This document shows positions 1 to 11,736 of a DNA stretch of 64,000 nt, piece after piece. Every line of letters begins with the position of its first letter. Positions within the stretch are counted from its first letter, which is position 1. Below the pieces are notes generated by a model. That model did not search any database. It was not told the DNA's origin and saw only the letters and a list, made by a program, of their open reading frames with translations. Origin of the DNA: Limnoperna fortunei (Eukaryota > Mollusca > Bivalvia > Mytilida > Modiolidae); NCBI GenBank assembly GCA_944474755.1, contig OX104120.1, forward strand, positions 42,016,067 through 42,080,066, in the 5' to 3' direction. The position numbers were made by a program, and so were the translations under genes.

Positions 1-959
1 TGGCAGCTTAAAAGTAATGCTGAAAGACATATTTTTGATTAAATATAGCAAATCAATCTAATGAGTGTTTGTCCCAAATGTTTAAGGATGTAACACATTT
101 TACAAAGCAAAATATAGCAAAATCACACGTTAAAAAATTGCTAAGCAAGATAACTATTTTAAATTTTGAGAACGAATAAAACAAAAAAAAATATATATGT
201 TTTTGTTAGATATATAGCATTACATATAAAACACAACTGGAGGATAAACAAATATGTATTCCTACGTTACATTGCAGTTAATAAAATACAAAGCAACGTC
301 GATTCGCAAGATATGAGCGAAATATGGACAATAGATACTAATTATTTTTTTATATAGATCATTGCATTGATATTGGAGAAAAGAGTAATATATTCATGCT
401 TGTAACTTAAAGTAAATGTGCTAATATATATTTTGTTAACTGGAAGAATACTATAGAATACTATAGAACCTCTGTTATTTAGGGAGTTCGCTTTTCAATA
501 TTTAGCTGTCAACATATATTGTGGGTCACAATAACGCTCAGGCTAAACTTATATCGACACATTTGGAATTTTTTTGTCGCCATTACAATAATGTCGATCG
601 ATAAATGTACCACAAAGATGAACTCGGCCATAATTTAACTTCAACAGTTGTTTATGCTAATTGCCAAAAATCCATTTATCTCTAAATATGAGTACGGCAA
701 CATGTCTGGTGTCGATAATAATAGGAAAAGCTATTTGTCGTTACCCACTGGTTTCGATTAATATTGTTTATTTTTATGTTTAGTATTTTACGTTTATTCT
801 TATCTGTTTTTTGGAGAAAGAGCCATTGTATAAATCACGAATGGCCTAGTTATTTGTTATTTTTCTTGTATATATATTTGTTTCAGGTGTATAATACTAC
901 TTATCAATAGTATTACAGTATCTGTAACGAGATTCTATTTTGATTTTTAAAGTGACCTG

Positions 960-1065
960 AATTAACTAGGACGGCTAGTTTTCCTGCTAAATGTCGGGCG
1001 TTTCACTGGTTTCTATGGGCTTCCTACCCCAATTAAACTTGACCTCGTAAAACATTGCTTAATTG
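960..1065 (+). repeat. Degenerate SINE fragment
   Basis: The order of blocks (AGTTTTCCTGC, GTCGGG, a GGGCTTCCT..CCCCAATTAAA block) matches the middle of the SINE at 22926-23190, with many changes. It is a short old fragment in the intron near the 3' end of gene A. Confidence 0.45.
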
Positions 1066-1149
1066 ATGGTGCACAGACTGGTGCATAATCCATGAAATTT
1101 AATTCTTTAATGTTACAAATGAATCATATTTATATGTTATTTTACTTAC

Positions 1150-1175
1150 TCATTGTTGGGGTATCATGGTTTGTG
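1150..1175 (-). CDS. Gene A exon 11: 26-nt juxtamembrane micro-exon
   Basis: A 26-nt segment lies between TTTTTTAG and GTAAGT. It encodes TNHDTPTM after completing the split codon from the membrane exon. A 26-nt segment with the same splice sites and phase is present in copy C (60639-60664). Conservation of length and splice signals between paralogues supports it. The following tail exon is off the window. Confidence 0.7.
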
Positions 1176-1384
1176 CTAAAAAATAATTGAAAAAATATAT
1201 ACTCAAAAATGTATATTTTAAACGTCTTTTAATTCAACTGATCGGTAATTTTAGACTTTTTAGCACAGTTATGTTTAAATCAAGATCTCATTTTTAAGTA
1301 ATCCTCTTCGTTAAGATTTACTGTCAACCATTCTTAAAATAGACTTTATATTGTTTGATTGGTTTCGATTAGCTAATTGCTTAC

Positions 1385-1520
1385 CTGTGTCTCCGTTTAA
1401 TCAAAAAAACGACAACCAAAACAATAATAAATCCTCCTAAACCTCCAGCAACACCTCCTACTATAATATCTCTACTGTTAGAACGTTTCTGTGAAGAAAC
1501 CACGTCTGTTGACACTGATG
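1385..1520 (-). CDS. Gene A exon 10: transmembrane segment
   Basis: The 136-nt exon encodes a Ser/Thr-rich stalk, then a glycine-rich hydrophobic helix (IIVGGVAGGLGGFIIVLVVV) and a basic stop-transfer KRRHR. The acceptor is TTTTTCAG|CA and the donor ACAG|GTAAGC, leaving two bases. Copy C has the same exon at 60883-61003 with the IIGGVAG core and KRR end conserved and the same terminal phase. This fixes the gene as a type I membrane protein. Confidence 0.85.
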
Positions 1521-1930
1521 CTGAAAAATCAAAATACCGATATATAAGGCATTAAGTACATGTAAGCCATATGACAAAATTATCAGTTGTTTCTCAGCAA
1601 CTGCCTATACTATTCCCGTGGAAGTCTTACTTGTATTTCCATCTGTATGAAATATGTTCCAGTTTATTAAATTTTGACAGAATAAGTCGCAGCTGAATAC
1701 AGTTAAACAAAACAAACTTATTTAAAAACATGTGTCCTTTAAAGGAGTATTAGGAATGTTCTGAACCATAAAATACGTATAAGTTACACTATATGTATTG
1801 TGCAACGGGTTTAAACGCGTCCTGTTAAATAATTTGTAATGTAAAGTAATTATTGTCATTATAAATAAATAAAACATCCACGCTAAAAAACGCATATGTT
1901 GCTTATACGTTTTACTTTGCATTAACATTG

Positions 1931-2095
1931 CTTTGTTTGTTTATTTGTTTGTATGAGATTGAACACTAATTCAGCAATGTTTCAGTTATTTCTTGGCATC
2001 CAGTTTCTATTGTGGACAGAGGCAGGAGTAATTCACAACCTTCAACAGAAAAACTGGCAATCCTCGAGTAAACTAATTAACCACCTAGGCCACAT
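1931..2095 (-). repeat. Old SINE copy, reverse orientation
   Basis: Read on the minus strand, the stretch matches most of the SINE at 22926-23190, from the GGCCAC head area through AGTTTTTCTG and a TGGATGCCA block to a TGCTGAAT tail followed by AAAC-type repeats. It lies in the intron between the membrane and last EGF exons of gene A. Confidence 0.6.
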
Positions 2096-2344
2096 TGGCA
2101 TTACATATTTAACAGTGTAAACATTAATAGCATGAACATGTCCACAATACGTTAATTTACTGAATAAAAGCTTCGTTAGCCTAAACACCATGTAGATCGC
2201 AAAAGACTCTATTTTTCAATTAACCCAATTATTAAGCACTTAAAACAAGAAGAACAGATAAATGCCATGAATAGTAAAACTAAATAATGCTAAAATATTT
2301 GTCTTGTGTATACATAAATAAACATAAAATATGTGTTTGAGCAC

Positions 2345-2345
<1 letters not shown>

Positions 2346-2383
<38 letters not shown>

Positions 2384-2384
2384 T
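2346..2384. repeat. (TAA)n microsatellite
   Basis: About 12 uninterrupted AAT/TAA units in an intron of gene A. Confidence 0.95.
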
Positions 2385-2465
2385 ATAACATTATAAATCT
2401 GTCTTCGTCAAAACCAAGAGAAAATTATATAAACATGCAACTTAACTCATTTCAAATCCACTCAC

Positions 2466-2543
2466 GTGTTTCACAATGTTCGCCAGTCCAGCCAGTCCTA
2501 CAGTAACATGACTTATTTGTTGGTACACAGAATGTCTCTGTGT
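2466..2543 (-). CDS. Gene A exon 9: last EGF half-module before the membrane
   Basis: The 78-nt phase 1-1 exon encodes TETFCVPTNKSCYC, then GWTGEHCET, the second part of an EGF module. The donor ACAC|GTGAGT is strong. The in-frame codons just before the TTTAG acceptor read CNCLD, so the ancestral exon probably began further upstream and this acceptor is secondary. It joins the membrane exon as ...CET-P-SVS. Confidence 0.65.
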
Positions 2544-2990
2544 CTAAACAGTTGCATATAGTACGAAAGAAAAGTATTAAAATATTAACATTTGTAACCA
2601 TTTGTAATGTACATAATCAATTCATACTTTAAAGTGACTTTCGAGGAAGCGTTCTTTATAATGAATAATTGCACGTAGTATGACACTTGTTGTACTTGGG
2701 GAATTTATAAAACGACAATAAAAGACATTAAAAAATTGTAATAACCCATAAAAATATCTCCTACACGTATAATGTTTTTATGCATAAAACTTCAACTTAA
2801 GACTTAAATTAAAAAAACCATAATGTCAAGTTCTCAAGCCTCAAAAAATATTTATTTGAGGATGTTTTCCTGGCAATTTTAAAATAATAAGGTTTTTAAA
2901 TGTTTGTTATAGTTTGCATGTATCTTGATGCTGGTAAAAAATAAGCAAAAATAACTTCTCATTAGGCTGCGAGTCGGGTTAAAAGTTGAA

Positions 2991-3093
2991 TGGTTATCAG
3001 CATGGCAAGCGCTATCTTTTATTTCTTTCGAACAACTGCATTGGTTTCTCTGTCCATCACAATTTATTGTTCCTGGTTGCTTACAAACACAAC
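2991..3093 (-). pseudogene. EGF-like exon, probably decayed; has a counterpart in copy B
   Basis: After a strong acceptor (run of T, then AG) the minus strand reads CVCKQPG.INCDG with a CSCSKE end, half of an EGF module. I see no good donor: the only in-phase one is GCA|GTTGTT. The same block, with in-frame stops, recurs at about 25600-25715 in ghost copy B. It may be skipped in the mature message. The lower boundary is approximate. Confidence 0.4.
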
Positions 3094-3559
3094 CTAAAAA
3101 AATTAAATCTTTTATGGTACCTTAAAATAATCTCTTCAACCGGAGATTGAAGTCATATCATTGATAACTAATTTCCTACATTTCTACGGGGATCGTCAGA
3201 TTTATACAAATAATATAATTATAGTAAAATTATTATTAAAACAAGAAATGTCCACAATTTAGTGGTTGAAAGTATTGATTGACCGAATTAACTGACCGAC
3301 GAAAGGCCGGTATATATGTAGGCGCATTGTTGTAGACACGAAAAAAATCCCGAGTACAGTATTTACAATTTTATTTATATAGAAATTGTATTAAACAGTA
3401 ATGTAAAAACAAGAACCAACATTGCCTCTGTATATCTCCAAAGTGAAATATACATTTTAAAATTTCCAACAGTATGCAAAAAGGTCTCGTCAATAGCGGA
3501 TTCAAATGTAAAACTTTATTTGATCACCATAATGTGCAGAGTAAAAACAGATTATAATT

Positions 3560-6500
3560 AAATCGCCATTTGTTCTGAGAACAAATGAGAAGGTATTTCC
3601 CAGTGTTCCTCTAAGATCAGAAAATACATGTGATGCTATGGGCCTTTGTGTTTGTTGTTAAGCACAAAATGTCACTTTCAGGCAACAAAATGAGTTATGT
3701 GAGTAAAAGAAAGTTGTCTCAAGTCAATAATATATGGTTGTTAAGGACTTTTATTCCTGTTGCTAGGGACAAAATGACACTTCCGGTCATGAAATGACAT
3801 ATTTCAAAAAGTACATCATTCTGATTCTAAAAATATATGGTTGCTAAGGACTTTTTATAACAGTTATCTTGTTGCTAAGGTATGACCTTGACCTATGACC
3901 TTTGACCTTTGGCTCAAATTGAAGCTCTTTTCCTACTGATCACTTTAAACCTATATGTTTACTATATTATCTCTAACGATTTTCGTTTTAAGAAAAAACC
4001 GATTAACCGAAATGAGTCAAGGGCTGTAACTCTGAAACGGTTCATCGTACATTTTCGGGCTATGTACCAAATGCCTTGTTGCTATAGTATAACCTTGACC
4101 TATGACCTTTGACCTGGCTCAAACTGAAGCTCTTTTAATACTGATCAGTTTATGCATGTTAACTATATTATCTCTAACCGTTTTTAAGTTGTAACCTAAA
4201 AACCGATTAACCGAAACGCGTCAAGGGCTGTAACACGAAAACGGTTTATCGCACAGCTTCGGGCCAATGTAACGAATGAAGGTCTCGATAAGTGGAGTAT
4301 TTTTCCCCATTTTTTTTCTACTTCTACCTTTTATGGTTTATGAGATATAGTGCTAACAAGACCTATGGTGACCTTTGACCTTGGCATTTTTAAGTGTAAT
4401 ATATGTCACGTAGAATCAACGGTGGTGGTCCCAAGTCTCTAGGACTTTCTGTTTTCGAAAAAAAAATTTTGCGGTTTGTGACATTTTTCGGGTCAAAAAC
4501 ACGTACACCTGTCGTCGATTGGAAAAAAAATTTTGCTGGTTTAATCATCGCCATATGTCCACCGACATTTTGTACGTTTAAGATTTTGAGAATCTTTTAC
4601 GGTTCCTGAGCTTATGTGCTAACAAAGGTTTACGGTGTTTGGACAGATAACTCTGTTACTCAAAATAGAACGGTCTCAAAGGGTGAGCAAATGTCATCTC
4701 CTAGTACGTGCGATTAAAGGTACCAAGTATCAAAATGATATGTCAAAACACTTTCTTGGAAATCCATTTGCAAATTTGGGGAGAAAACGAAAAATAATAA
4801 TCATTAAAAAGTCATTGGTTCAGAGAACAAATGTGAGGTTTTTCCTTGCATTTTGTTAGTGTTTTGTCTAGGTATATGTTTGCTTATGACTTTACGGTCA
4901 GTTGCTATTGTTTTGGTGTACAAAGCAAATGGTCCCAAGTCAGAAAATGTATGGTTGCTAAGGACTTTTAGTCGGTTGCTATGGACAAAATGTCACTTCA
5001 GGTCATAAAATATGATATTTGAATTCAGTTAGTGATCCCGATTCAGAAAATATGTGGTTGGTAAGGATAGTTTCCTTGTCTTTCAAATGAACCCTATGTT
5101 TCTTTCATCATCTGTAACGGTTCAAAAGTTATAACCAAAAAACCATTTTCAAAATACTAATCATGGGCAATAGCTAAAAAACGACAAGTTTTACGCTTTC
5201 TGAAATCGTTTTTGTAGATGTTAACATTACGAACATTTTTCCCATGTATTGTCCGCGTCAATTTTGTGTTATTTCATAAAAACTGTTTACGGTGTCGGCC
5301 ATTTTGAAAATGGCTGCCCATAACCATTCGACTTTGGTCTTAAATCGAACGGCTTGACATATCGGTCACAAAAAAATTATATGTTTACTATATAATCTGT
5401 AACGGTTTAAAAGTTATTGACAAATAACGCAGTTTACGGTATGTTTTTGGCCACCATTTTGAAACCACTCAACTGACTCAGGTACTTTTTGGGATCAAAT
5501 TGTAGGTCTTTTAATACTCTTTCAAATGAACCATATGTTTCATTCATCATCTTTAACGTTTAAAAAGTTATAAACCAAAAACCATTTTTAAAATACAAAT
5601 CAAGGGCAATAACTCAAAAACGACAAGTTTTACGCTTTCGTACTTCAAACATTTTTTTGTAAATTTCAATTTTGTACGGTTTACGTGTTATTCTATAAAA
5701 ACTGTTAACGGTGTCGGACATTTTGAAAATGGCTGCCCATAACCATTTGACTATGGTCTTAAATCAAAGGGCTTGTTATGACGGTCACAAAAAACCATAT
5801 GTTTACTATATTATCTCTGACAATTTAAAAGTGATAAGCCAAAAACTGATTAGCCGAAACTTGTCAAGGGCCATAACTCGAAAACGGTTTGTCGCACAAT
5901 TTTCGACCCTTATATCAAATGTAGATCTCAATGAGAGGAGCATTTTTCTGATATATTGTCTGCTTCAATTTTTTTTATGTTTTTGAGTTATATTGAAAAC
6001 AAAATTTCAATAGCGGCCATTTTGAAAATAATGGACCGGATAAAAATTTGATCCCGGATACGTAATTAGGACCCTCAAATCTACTTGGAAACCAAGTTTT
6101 GTGGAAATCAAACAATTTTGACGTTTTAGAAAACTTTGCGTCTAAAACGCGTAACTAGGAAGTCGATCGAAATTTTTTTTTTTGCGTGATTAATCATTGT
6201 CAGGAGTCAGGTGACAATTTCCACACCTTAGAATTTTGATATCGGTTACGGTTTATGAGTTTAATTGAAAAAAGGGTAAACAGTGTTTGGGGAGATAACT
6301 CCGTTTCTAAAAATAGATCGGTTTCGCAGGGTGACTCAGGTCGAGCCCAGGTAGTGTCGGTTATGTGTGCCAAGTTTCGAAGCGATACGTCAAGACTCTT
6401 TTTTGACATCTGCGGCAGAAAAAATAATTTTAATAATAATTAAAAAGTCGTTTGTTCAGAGAACAAATGTGAGGTCTTTCCTTGCATTTTGTTAGTGTTA

Positions 6501-7908
6501 TGTCTAGGTATATGGTTGCTAATGACTTTACGGTCAGTTGCTATGGTTTTGGTGTAAAAAGCAAGTGGTCCCAAGTCAGAAAATGTATGGTTGCTAAGGA
6601 CTTTTAGTCGGCGACAAAATGTCACTTCAGGTCATAAAATATGATATTTGAATTCAGTTAGTGATCCCGATTCAGAAAATATGTGGTTGGTAAGAATAAA
6701 ATGTAACAGTCTGGTTTTCTGAATAGCATATAATATACATTAGACCAACCTAAGTCTAAAAATATATGGTTGCTATGAACTTTTCTGTTATCTTATTGCT
6801 ACGGAATGTCCTTGACCTCAAAATGTAGCCCTTTCTTACTGATCACAAAAAGTATACATGTTTACTATATTACCTGCAATGCTTCAAAAGTTGTAGGCTT
6901 TTTTCGATACTATTTTTGCCGCCATATTGGATATGGTTTACCGATTCCCATGATTTTTGGTATTTAAATTGTAGGGCTTTAAATTTTCTTTCAAATGAAA
7001 AATACATGTACATTTCGATGTGACGAACATTTTCCCTTTGTATTGTCTGCTTCAATTTTGTACGGTTTATGTGTTATTCTATAAGAACTGTTTACGGTGT
7101 CGGCCATTTTGAAAATGACTGCCCGTAACCTTTCGACGTTGATCTTAATCGAAGGGCTTGTTATGACGGTCACAAAAACTCATATGTTTAATATATTATC
7201 TCTGACGGTTTAAAAGTTATTAGCCCAAAACTGATTAGCCGAAGCGTCTCAAGGGCCATAACTCGAAAACGGTTTGTCGCACAGTTTTCGATCCTTATAT
7301 CAAATGTAGATTTCAATGAAAGGAACATTTTCCTGATATATTGTCTGCTTCAATTTTGTATGGTTTTTGATTAATATTGAAAACAAAATTTCAATGGCGG
7401 CCACTTTGAAAATATTGGACCGAAAAACATTTTGATCCCGGAAATGTGATAAGGACCCTCCTATCTACTTTGAAACCAAGTTTTGTGGAAATCAAACAAC
7501 TCTGACGTTTTCAACAAACCTCGCGTCAAAAACGCGTAACCAGGAAGTTGATCGAATAATTTTTTTGCGTGACTTATCATTGTCAGGAGTCAGGTGACAA
7601 TTTCCACATTTTAGAATTTTGATATCGGTTACGGTTTATGAGTTTATTTGAAAACAATGGTAAACAATGTTTGGGGAGATAACTCCGTTTCTAAAAAATA
7701 GATCGGTTTCGCAGGGTGACTCAGGTCGAGCCTAGGTAGTGTCGGTTAAGTGTGCCAAGTTTCGAAGCGATACGTCAAGACAATTTTTTGACATCTGCGG
7801 CAGAAAAAATAATTTTAATAATAATTAAAAAGTCGTTTGTTCAGAGAACAAATGTGAGGTCTTTCCTTGCATTTTGTTAGTGTTATGTCTAGGTATATGG
7901 TTGCTAAT
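3560..7908. repeat. Complex satellite: four diverged 1.4-1.7 kb units with 200-bp sub-repeats
   Basis: Direct repeats occur at several scales. Blocks containing GAGAACAAATG, GTTGCTAAGGACTTTT and AAATG.CACTT..GTCA recur near 3570, 4820, 6455 and 7845. The two units ending at about 6535 and 7908 are nearly identical across roughly 800 bases (5711-6535 and 7091-7908). Within them, an approximately 200-bp sub-repeat with GACCTTGACCTATGACC and CAAGGGC.(A/T)AACTC.AAACGG recurs (for example 3890-4078, 4097-4263, 5800-5900, 7190-7290). No open frame of note. The array ends abruptly at 7908, within a block that continues differently elsewhere. Confidence 0.85.
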
Positions 7909-8115
7909 CATAAGAAATACAGTAAGGTCTTTCCTTTTGGAAAAGGGAAACACCTTAATAATCGTAAGAAATACAGTAAGGTCTTCCCTTTTGGAAAAGG
8001 GAAAGACTTTAATAAGAAATACAAGAAGGTCTTTTCACTGTAGTGGAAAAGACCTTAATAATACTAATCATAATAATCATAAGAAATACAATAAGATATT
8101 TCCCTTGGAAAGGGG
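7909..8115. repeat. Array of four hairpin units, about 50 bp each
   Basis: Four consecutive units each read ATAAGAAATACA, then AAGGTCTTT..., a two- to four-base loop, and the reverse complement ending GACCTT. Arms near 7926-7955, 7977-8008, 8029-8059 and 8092-8124 pair over about 14 bases. The third has changed its stem top (CACTGTAGTGG) while keeping pairing. The open frame through this area is a by-product of the repeat and not a gene. Confidence 0.85.
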
Positions 8116-8999
8116 AAAGACCTTAAATAAAATATATGGAATGAGGAATAGAAAAAATGTGTTGAGGAAAATTATAAACCGTTATACTGACAAATATGTT
8201 CGATCACCCTTTCAGAACACGGACTTATTGTTCTTTTTCTTTTACGTTTCGTTATTTCCTGTTTTAGTAATAAAAGCATACTAAGATCAGCAATTATCTC
8301 AAAAATCTTACAATAATACGCAAAATGGTACATACTTAAGTGAAAAACGACGGTGTTTAATAAAGTGTAGCTTACTACATTTGGTAGAAATTATATTTTC
8401 TAGAAAAATAACAGCTTTTTGTTGGATTAAACTATATGTTGGAAAATTTATTTATGGTTCCAATTTTCAGTAGCAGAAACGTCGTAATGATGTGACGTCG
8501 ATGTTGGTCACATTGCATATTTTCTGTTGAAAATGAAACGCATTTCAAACTTGTTTACGATTTCATTATCCTGTATACGAAGAGAAATCATTTACTCACA
8601 TTTACGCACCTGATGTACTATGGCAGAACTAATTTTTTAGCAATGCCCGGGTATACGGGTTTTGTAAAGTCGTGTAACAGACAGATCAAATTCCAGGAAA
8701 TACTGATACGGGGATAATAACAGGTAAAGTAATGTAATGAACTGTGAAGCAAACAAGTTACTTAAAAATTAAAAAAAATGAGCTATAATTGGTAACGTGT
8801 TTGATTCCACTGAAATACTTGAAAATTTAGTTGATATTTGTTTGTACGGTCATTTATTTATTATTATGTTTATATTTGTGGCAATTAACATGAATATTTA
8901 ACAGTCTAATATATCAGACAATAACATTATCAATTAATTGTCGCTTCTGTGAAGAAAATAAAAGTATGAAATTTATAGTTATTGACGTATTTATTTTTG

Positions 9000-9260
9000 C
9001 ATTTTAGACAAATTCTCAGGGCTCCATAATAAACTGTCAAAATTGAAATTAAGGTTAAGTTTTGACCTGAGTTAAATGATCCGGATGCGTAGAAAAAGAC
9101 AAAACAACAAGAGCCGCAATTCAAGGAAAAATAAGAAATTCGAATACAGACAAAAATACTAAACAAAGACTAAAAAACAAAAAAGAAAACAGCGAGTAAC
9201 CCGAACCCTCCAAAGCAAATCAATGCACTAAGATGCTCTGGACAAGTAAGCAGTGCCAGC
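9000..9260 (-). mobile_element. 3' tail fragment of a Penelope-like element
   Basis: Read on the minus strand, it matches the tail of the element at 13360-13560: GGCACTGCTTACT, then a TTAGTGCAT block, GGGTTCGGGTTACT, a T-rich stretch, TTTGTCT, and GGCTCTTGTTGTT. No coding sequence accompanies it, so it is a tail-only copy. Confidence 0.65.
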
Positions 9261-9759
9261 CTCAAATCTGACATCCGTAGAATTACTTTTGTGACGCAGT
9301 TAAATTGTTTGACTTTATGTGAGAGATGAATTGATCGTAGCTATCAGTTAATTCGTGATGAGGACAATGAAGGACAAATATCGCCATAGGGTCAGCAACC
9401 CCGGTTTAACCGGTTTATTAATAAAAACATTCTAGAAAATTGGAATACTTATTGAAAGATCTAGAATACCGAAAAGTTGTACAGTAGTTGGACAGAAAAT
9501 GAGTTCCCAAAATGGCGGACGTAAATGTTTTTATTTTCCAACTCTAAAGTTTCCTTTGTTTTTGTTTGAGTTATCCCTCTTTAACTACTGAAATAACGTT
9601 TACGTGTCAATGATCATGACACTTATGTTGATGACGTCATTTGCGTCTACACATTTAAAAAAAAGTCGTCTGCTTTCAAGATGGAGCCGCACGGTGAACA
9701 AATGCCAACAGGGAAGAAACAAATGATTGTAGGACTGTCGGAGCAGGGCTATTTGTTTA

Positions 9760-10270
9760 TGTGTGCCGTAAACCAGACGAAAAGTTTAAGTCCAATTGTA
9801 ACGGATTATATCACACGAAAACTTATCAACCAAAGTTCTCTGTGATGTTTTAGGGCTGTATAACGTACCATGGGGTAAGGACGCTCACATCAGTACAAGG
9901 AAATATTAACAGTATTAAAAATATTGACATTTTAGACCAACATTTATGGCCTATGATAGCTAGACATTTTTGACTACAGACCGTTACATTTTCAGAAGGA
10001 TAATGCTCCTTGACATGTGTCGCGGCACTCAAATCAGTGGAAGACGGACAGTGACATTCCAACCTTACCTTGCCCCCCCCCCCCCCCCACCCCGCAAAGC
10101 CCGGACCTTAACATTATTGAAAATGTGTGGAAAGTATTTAAACTTAAGGTTCAAGGAAAGATTGATGACATTAAAAATTCCGAGGATCTAAATACTGTTG
10201 TTTCCAAAGCATAGACTTCGCTTCAACTTCATTATATTCAGAGCCTGTACCACTCTATTCCTAGGCAAAT
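9760..10270 (+). pseudogene. Tc1-type transposase pseudogene (C-terminal half)
   Basis: Translation in shifting frames gives FSVMF-stop-GCI.YHG, ILDQHLWPMIARHF, F.KDNAP, NQWKTDSDIPTLP, then SPDLNIIENVWKVFK and YHSIPRQIGLF. These are the DDE/D landmarks of Tc1 transposases (D of DNAP, SPDLNPIENLW, SMPRR). Stops at several sites and a run of C at 10075-10088 break the frame, so it is inactive. It lies in an intron of gene A, opposite in strand. Confidence 0.85.
10075..10088 (+). repeat. Poly-C tract inside the transposase relic
   Basis: An uninterrupted run of C, where intact relatives have a Trp-Pro-rich codon stretch before SPDLN. Probably slippage expansion. Confidence 0.9.
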
Positions 10271-10903
10271 AGGACTGTTTTAAGATCGAAGGAATTCATC
10301 ACAAAGTCTTCGAAGTCTCAGGTAGATAAACATTCATTTTATTTATGTTTTTGTTGTTTTTCTGCATGCTACTCAAAACTTGCCATTTTTGGAACACATT
10401 TCTGTCCAACGACTGTAAATTGTAAAAACCATATGTCGGCGTAACCTAGCATGTAGTTTTCGTGAGTCTTTAAGATGGTTTGCTTAACAACGATCCATTA
10501 TCCATTTGAATCAGATCATTTTTCTGGTTGAAAATAACATAATTGCATGTAAACAATACTAGACAATTTATGCAATCGAGCATGTTTCACTTATAATGCT
10601 TATTTCATTTTCGTTTAATCTTCAATAAAATAACTTCAAAATAAAAATGTGACAGCAACAAGCATTCAAGTGTTAGAAACATCGGACAAAAAGCAATTAC
10701 AGAGAAACGGAATAACATAATGAAGTAAACATTTTGGTGGTATTAAAAAGTAGATATTTTGTAGTTTTTTTTACATTAGATTATGAATAAACTCCACTAA
10801 AACTTCAAAATGCTATGAGTTGATAGCAAAAAATATACTTACACTAATTTATCTATATTTGTCTGTGTGGTTGTGTTTTACTTAAGTGGAAGACATATGC
10901 CAC

Positions 10904-10981
10904 TTGCAGGCTCACACAACTGATTTTTGGAACAATTGCAAACTGATTTACAGTTTTCACCATATTTACCATCGCGGCAAG
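10904..10981 (-). CDS. Gene A exon 8: partial EGF module
   Basis: The exon encodes TCRDGKYGENC, then VCNCSKNQLCEPA. Using the donor GCAA|GTGGCA it is 78 nt and phase 1-1, but the last third of the EGF module is missing. If the donor is ignored the frame continues to GICLPLK and reaches a weaker AA|GTAAAA donor in the wrong phase. So this module is either completed by the next exon or damaged. The acceptor (TTCAACAG|CT) is good. Confidence 0.6.
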
Positions 10982-11260
10982 CTGTTGAAGTAAGAATGTA
11001 TATTAGATTTTCTACCATGACAACAATGTATATATTTAATGAGAAATATCACGTTAATTTATTAATGCGTGGGTTCATCAATTGCAGATTGAGTTTTTTA
11101 TTTAAGAATTATTCTTTGTTAATGTGGAAAATCAGAGATAATATTTTTATGCTCGTGACGTTCGTATTAGATTGCTTCTAGCATGCCTATATGACTTGTA
11201 CAAAAAGGTAAAAAATCAACAAACAAGTAATTTTTATACAATATGACTAGAGACACGTAC

Positions 11261-11395
11261 TAGACTGACAACGAGTTCCTGTCCACACTGGATTACAAAT
11301 GCAATCGCCATTAACATTATTACATTGCTTTGTATTCTCCTTAATACAGTCACATTCATATGCGCAGTTTGAACCGAACATAAATCTGCTACATT
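11261..11395 (-). CDS. Gene A exon 7: EGF-like module 4
   Basis: The 135-nt phase 1-1 exon encodes ECSRFMFGSNCAYECDC through VWTGTRCQS. The acceptor is TTTTTTGTAG|AA and the donor TCTA|GTACGT. A decayed copy of its centre lies at 16548-16608, evidence that exons within the gene have been duplicated. Confidence 0.85.
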
Positions 11396-11607
11396 CTACA
11401 AAAAAGAAAAATGTTATTTTTACACTAAGTTGAATTGTTTAGAATTGCGTGATGTTCACGGTTTTATACGTTTTAATAGACTAAATCAACTGTTTTGTCC
11501 TCCAAAAGTGATGTTTTACAATAAATAACGAATGTCAATATTTGCTTGTATATTATAGGTTAAGTAGTAAAAATCATATTTAAACAGATAGAAAGTGTAA
11601 TATCCAC

Positions 11608-11736
11608 CTTCATTACAGTTTATTCCTTTTCTTCCAGGTTTACAAGTACATCTACCAGACATTGGGTTACAATTCTCTGAATCCTTACATTTACAAGGTA
11701 TACCACAGTTCAATCCGTACCAACCTTCATTACATG
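11608..11736 (-). CDS. Gene A exon 6: EGF-like module 3
   Basis: This 129-nt phase 1-1 exon encodes ACNEGWYGLNCGIPCKC through GRKGINCNE, with the complete cysteine pattern. The acceptor is preceded by a pyrimidine-rich tract (TTTTGTTTTACAG) and the donor is GAAG|GTGGAT. The frame stays open past both splice sites by chance, so the longer open frame around it is not all coding. Confidence 0.85.

Larger units (their letters stand above)
9482..10415 (+). mobile_element. Tc1/mariner transposon copy, TIRs and TA duplication intact
   Basis: The ends form inverted repeats of about 34 bases: left CAGTAGTTGGACAGAAAATG and, on the opposite strand at the right, CAGTCGTTGGACAGAAATGT. Each end abuts TA (9480-9481 and 10416-10417), the classic Tc1/mariner target duplication. 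At 934 bp it is shorter than a full Tc1 (usually 1.3-1.6 kb), so it is internally deleted. The transposase relic inside is described separately. Confidence 0.85.

Noticed and set aside
7909..8115. CRISPR-like array
   Set aside because: The organism is eukaryotic, and the units are palindromes without unique spacers.
7874..8284. 136-codon open frame with repeated RNTVRS..LLEKG
   Set aside because: It is translation of the hairpin array; the repeat period and palindromes explain it, and there is no protein signature.
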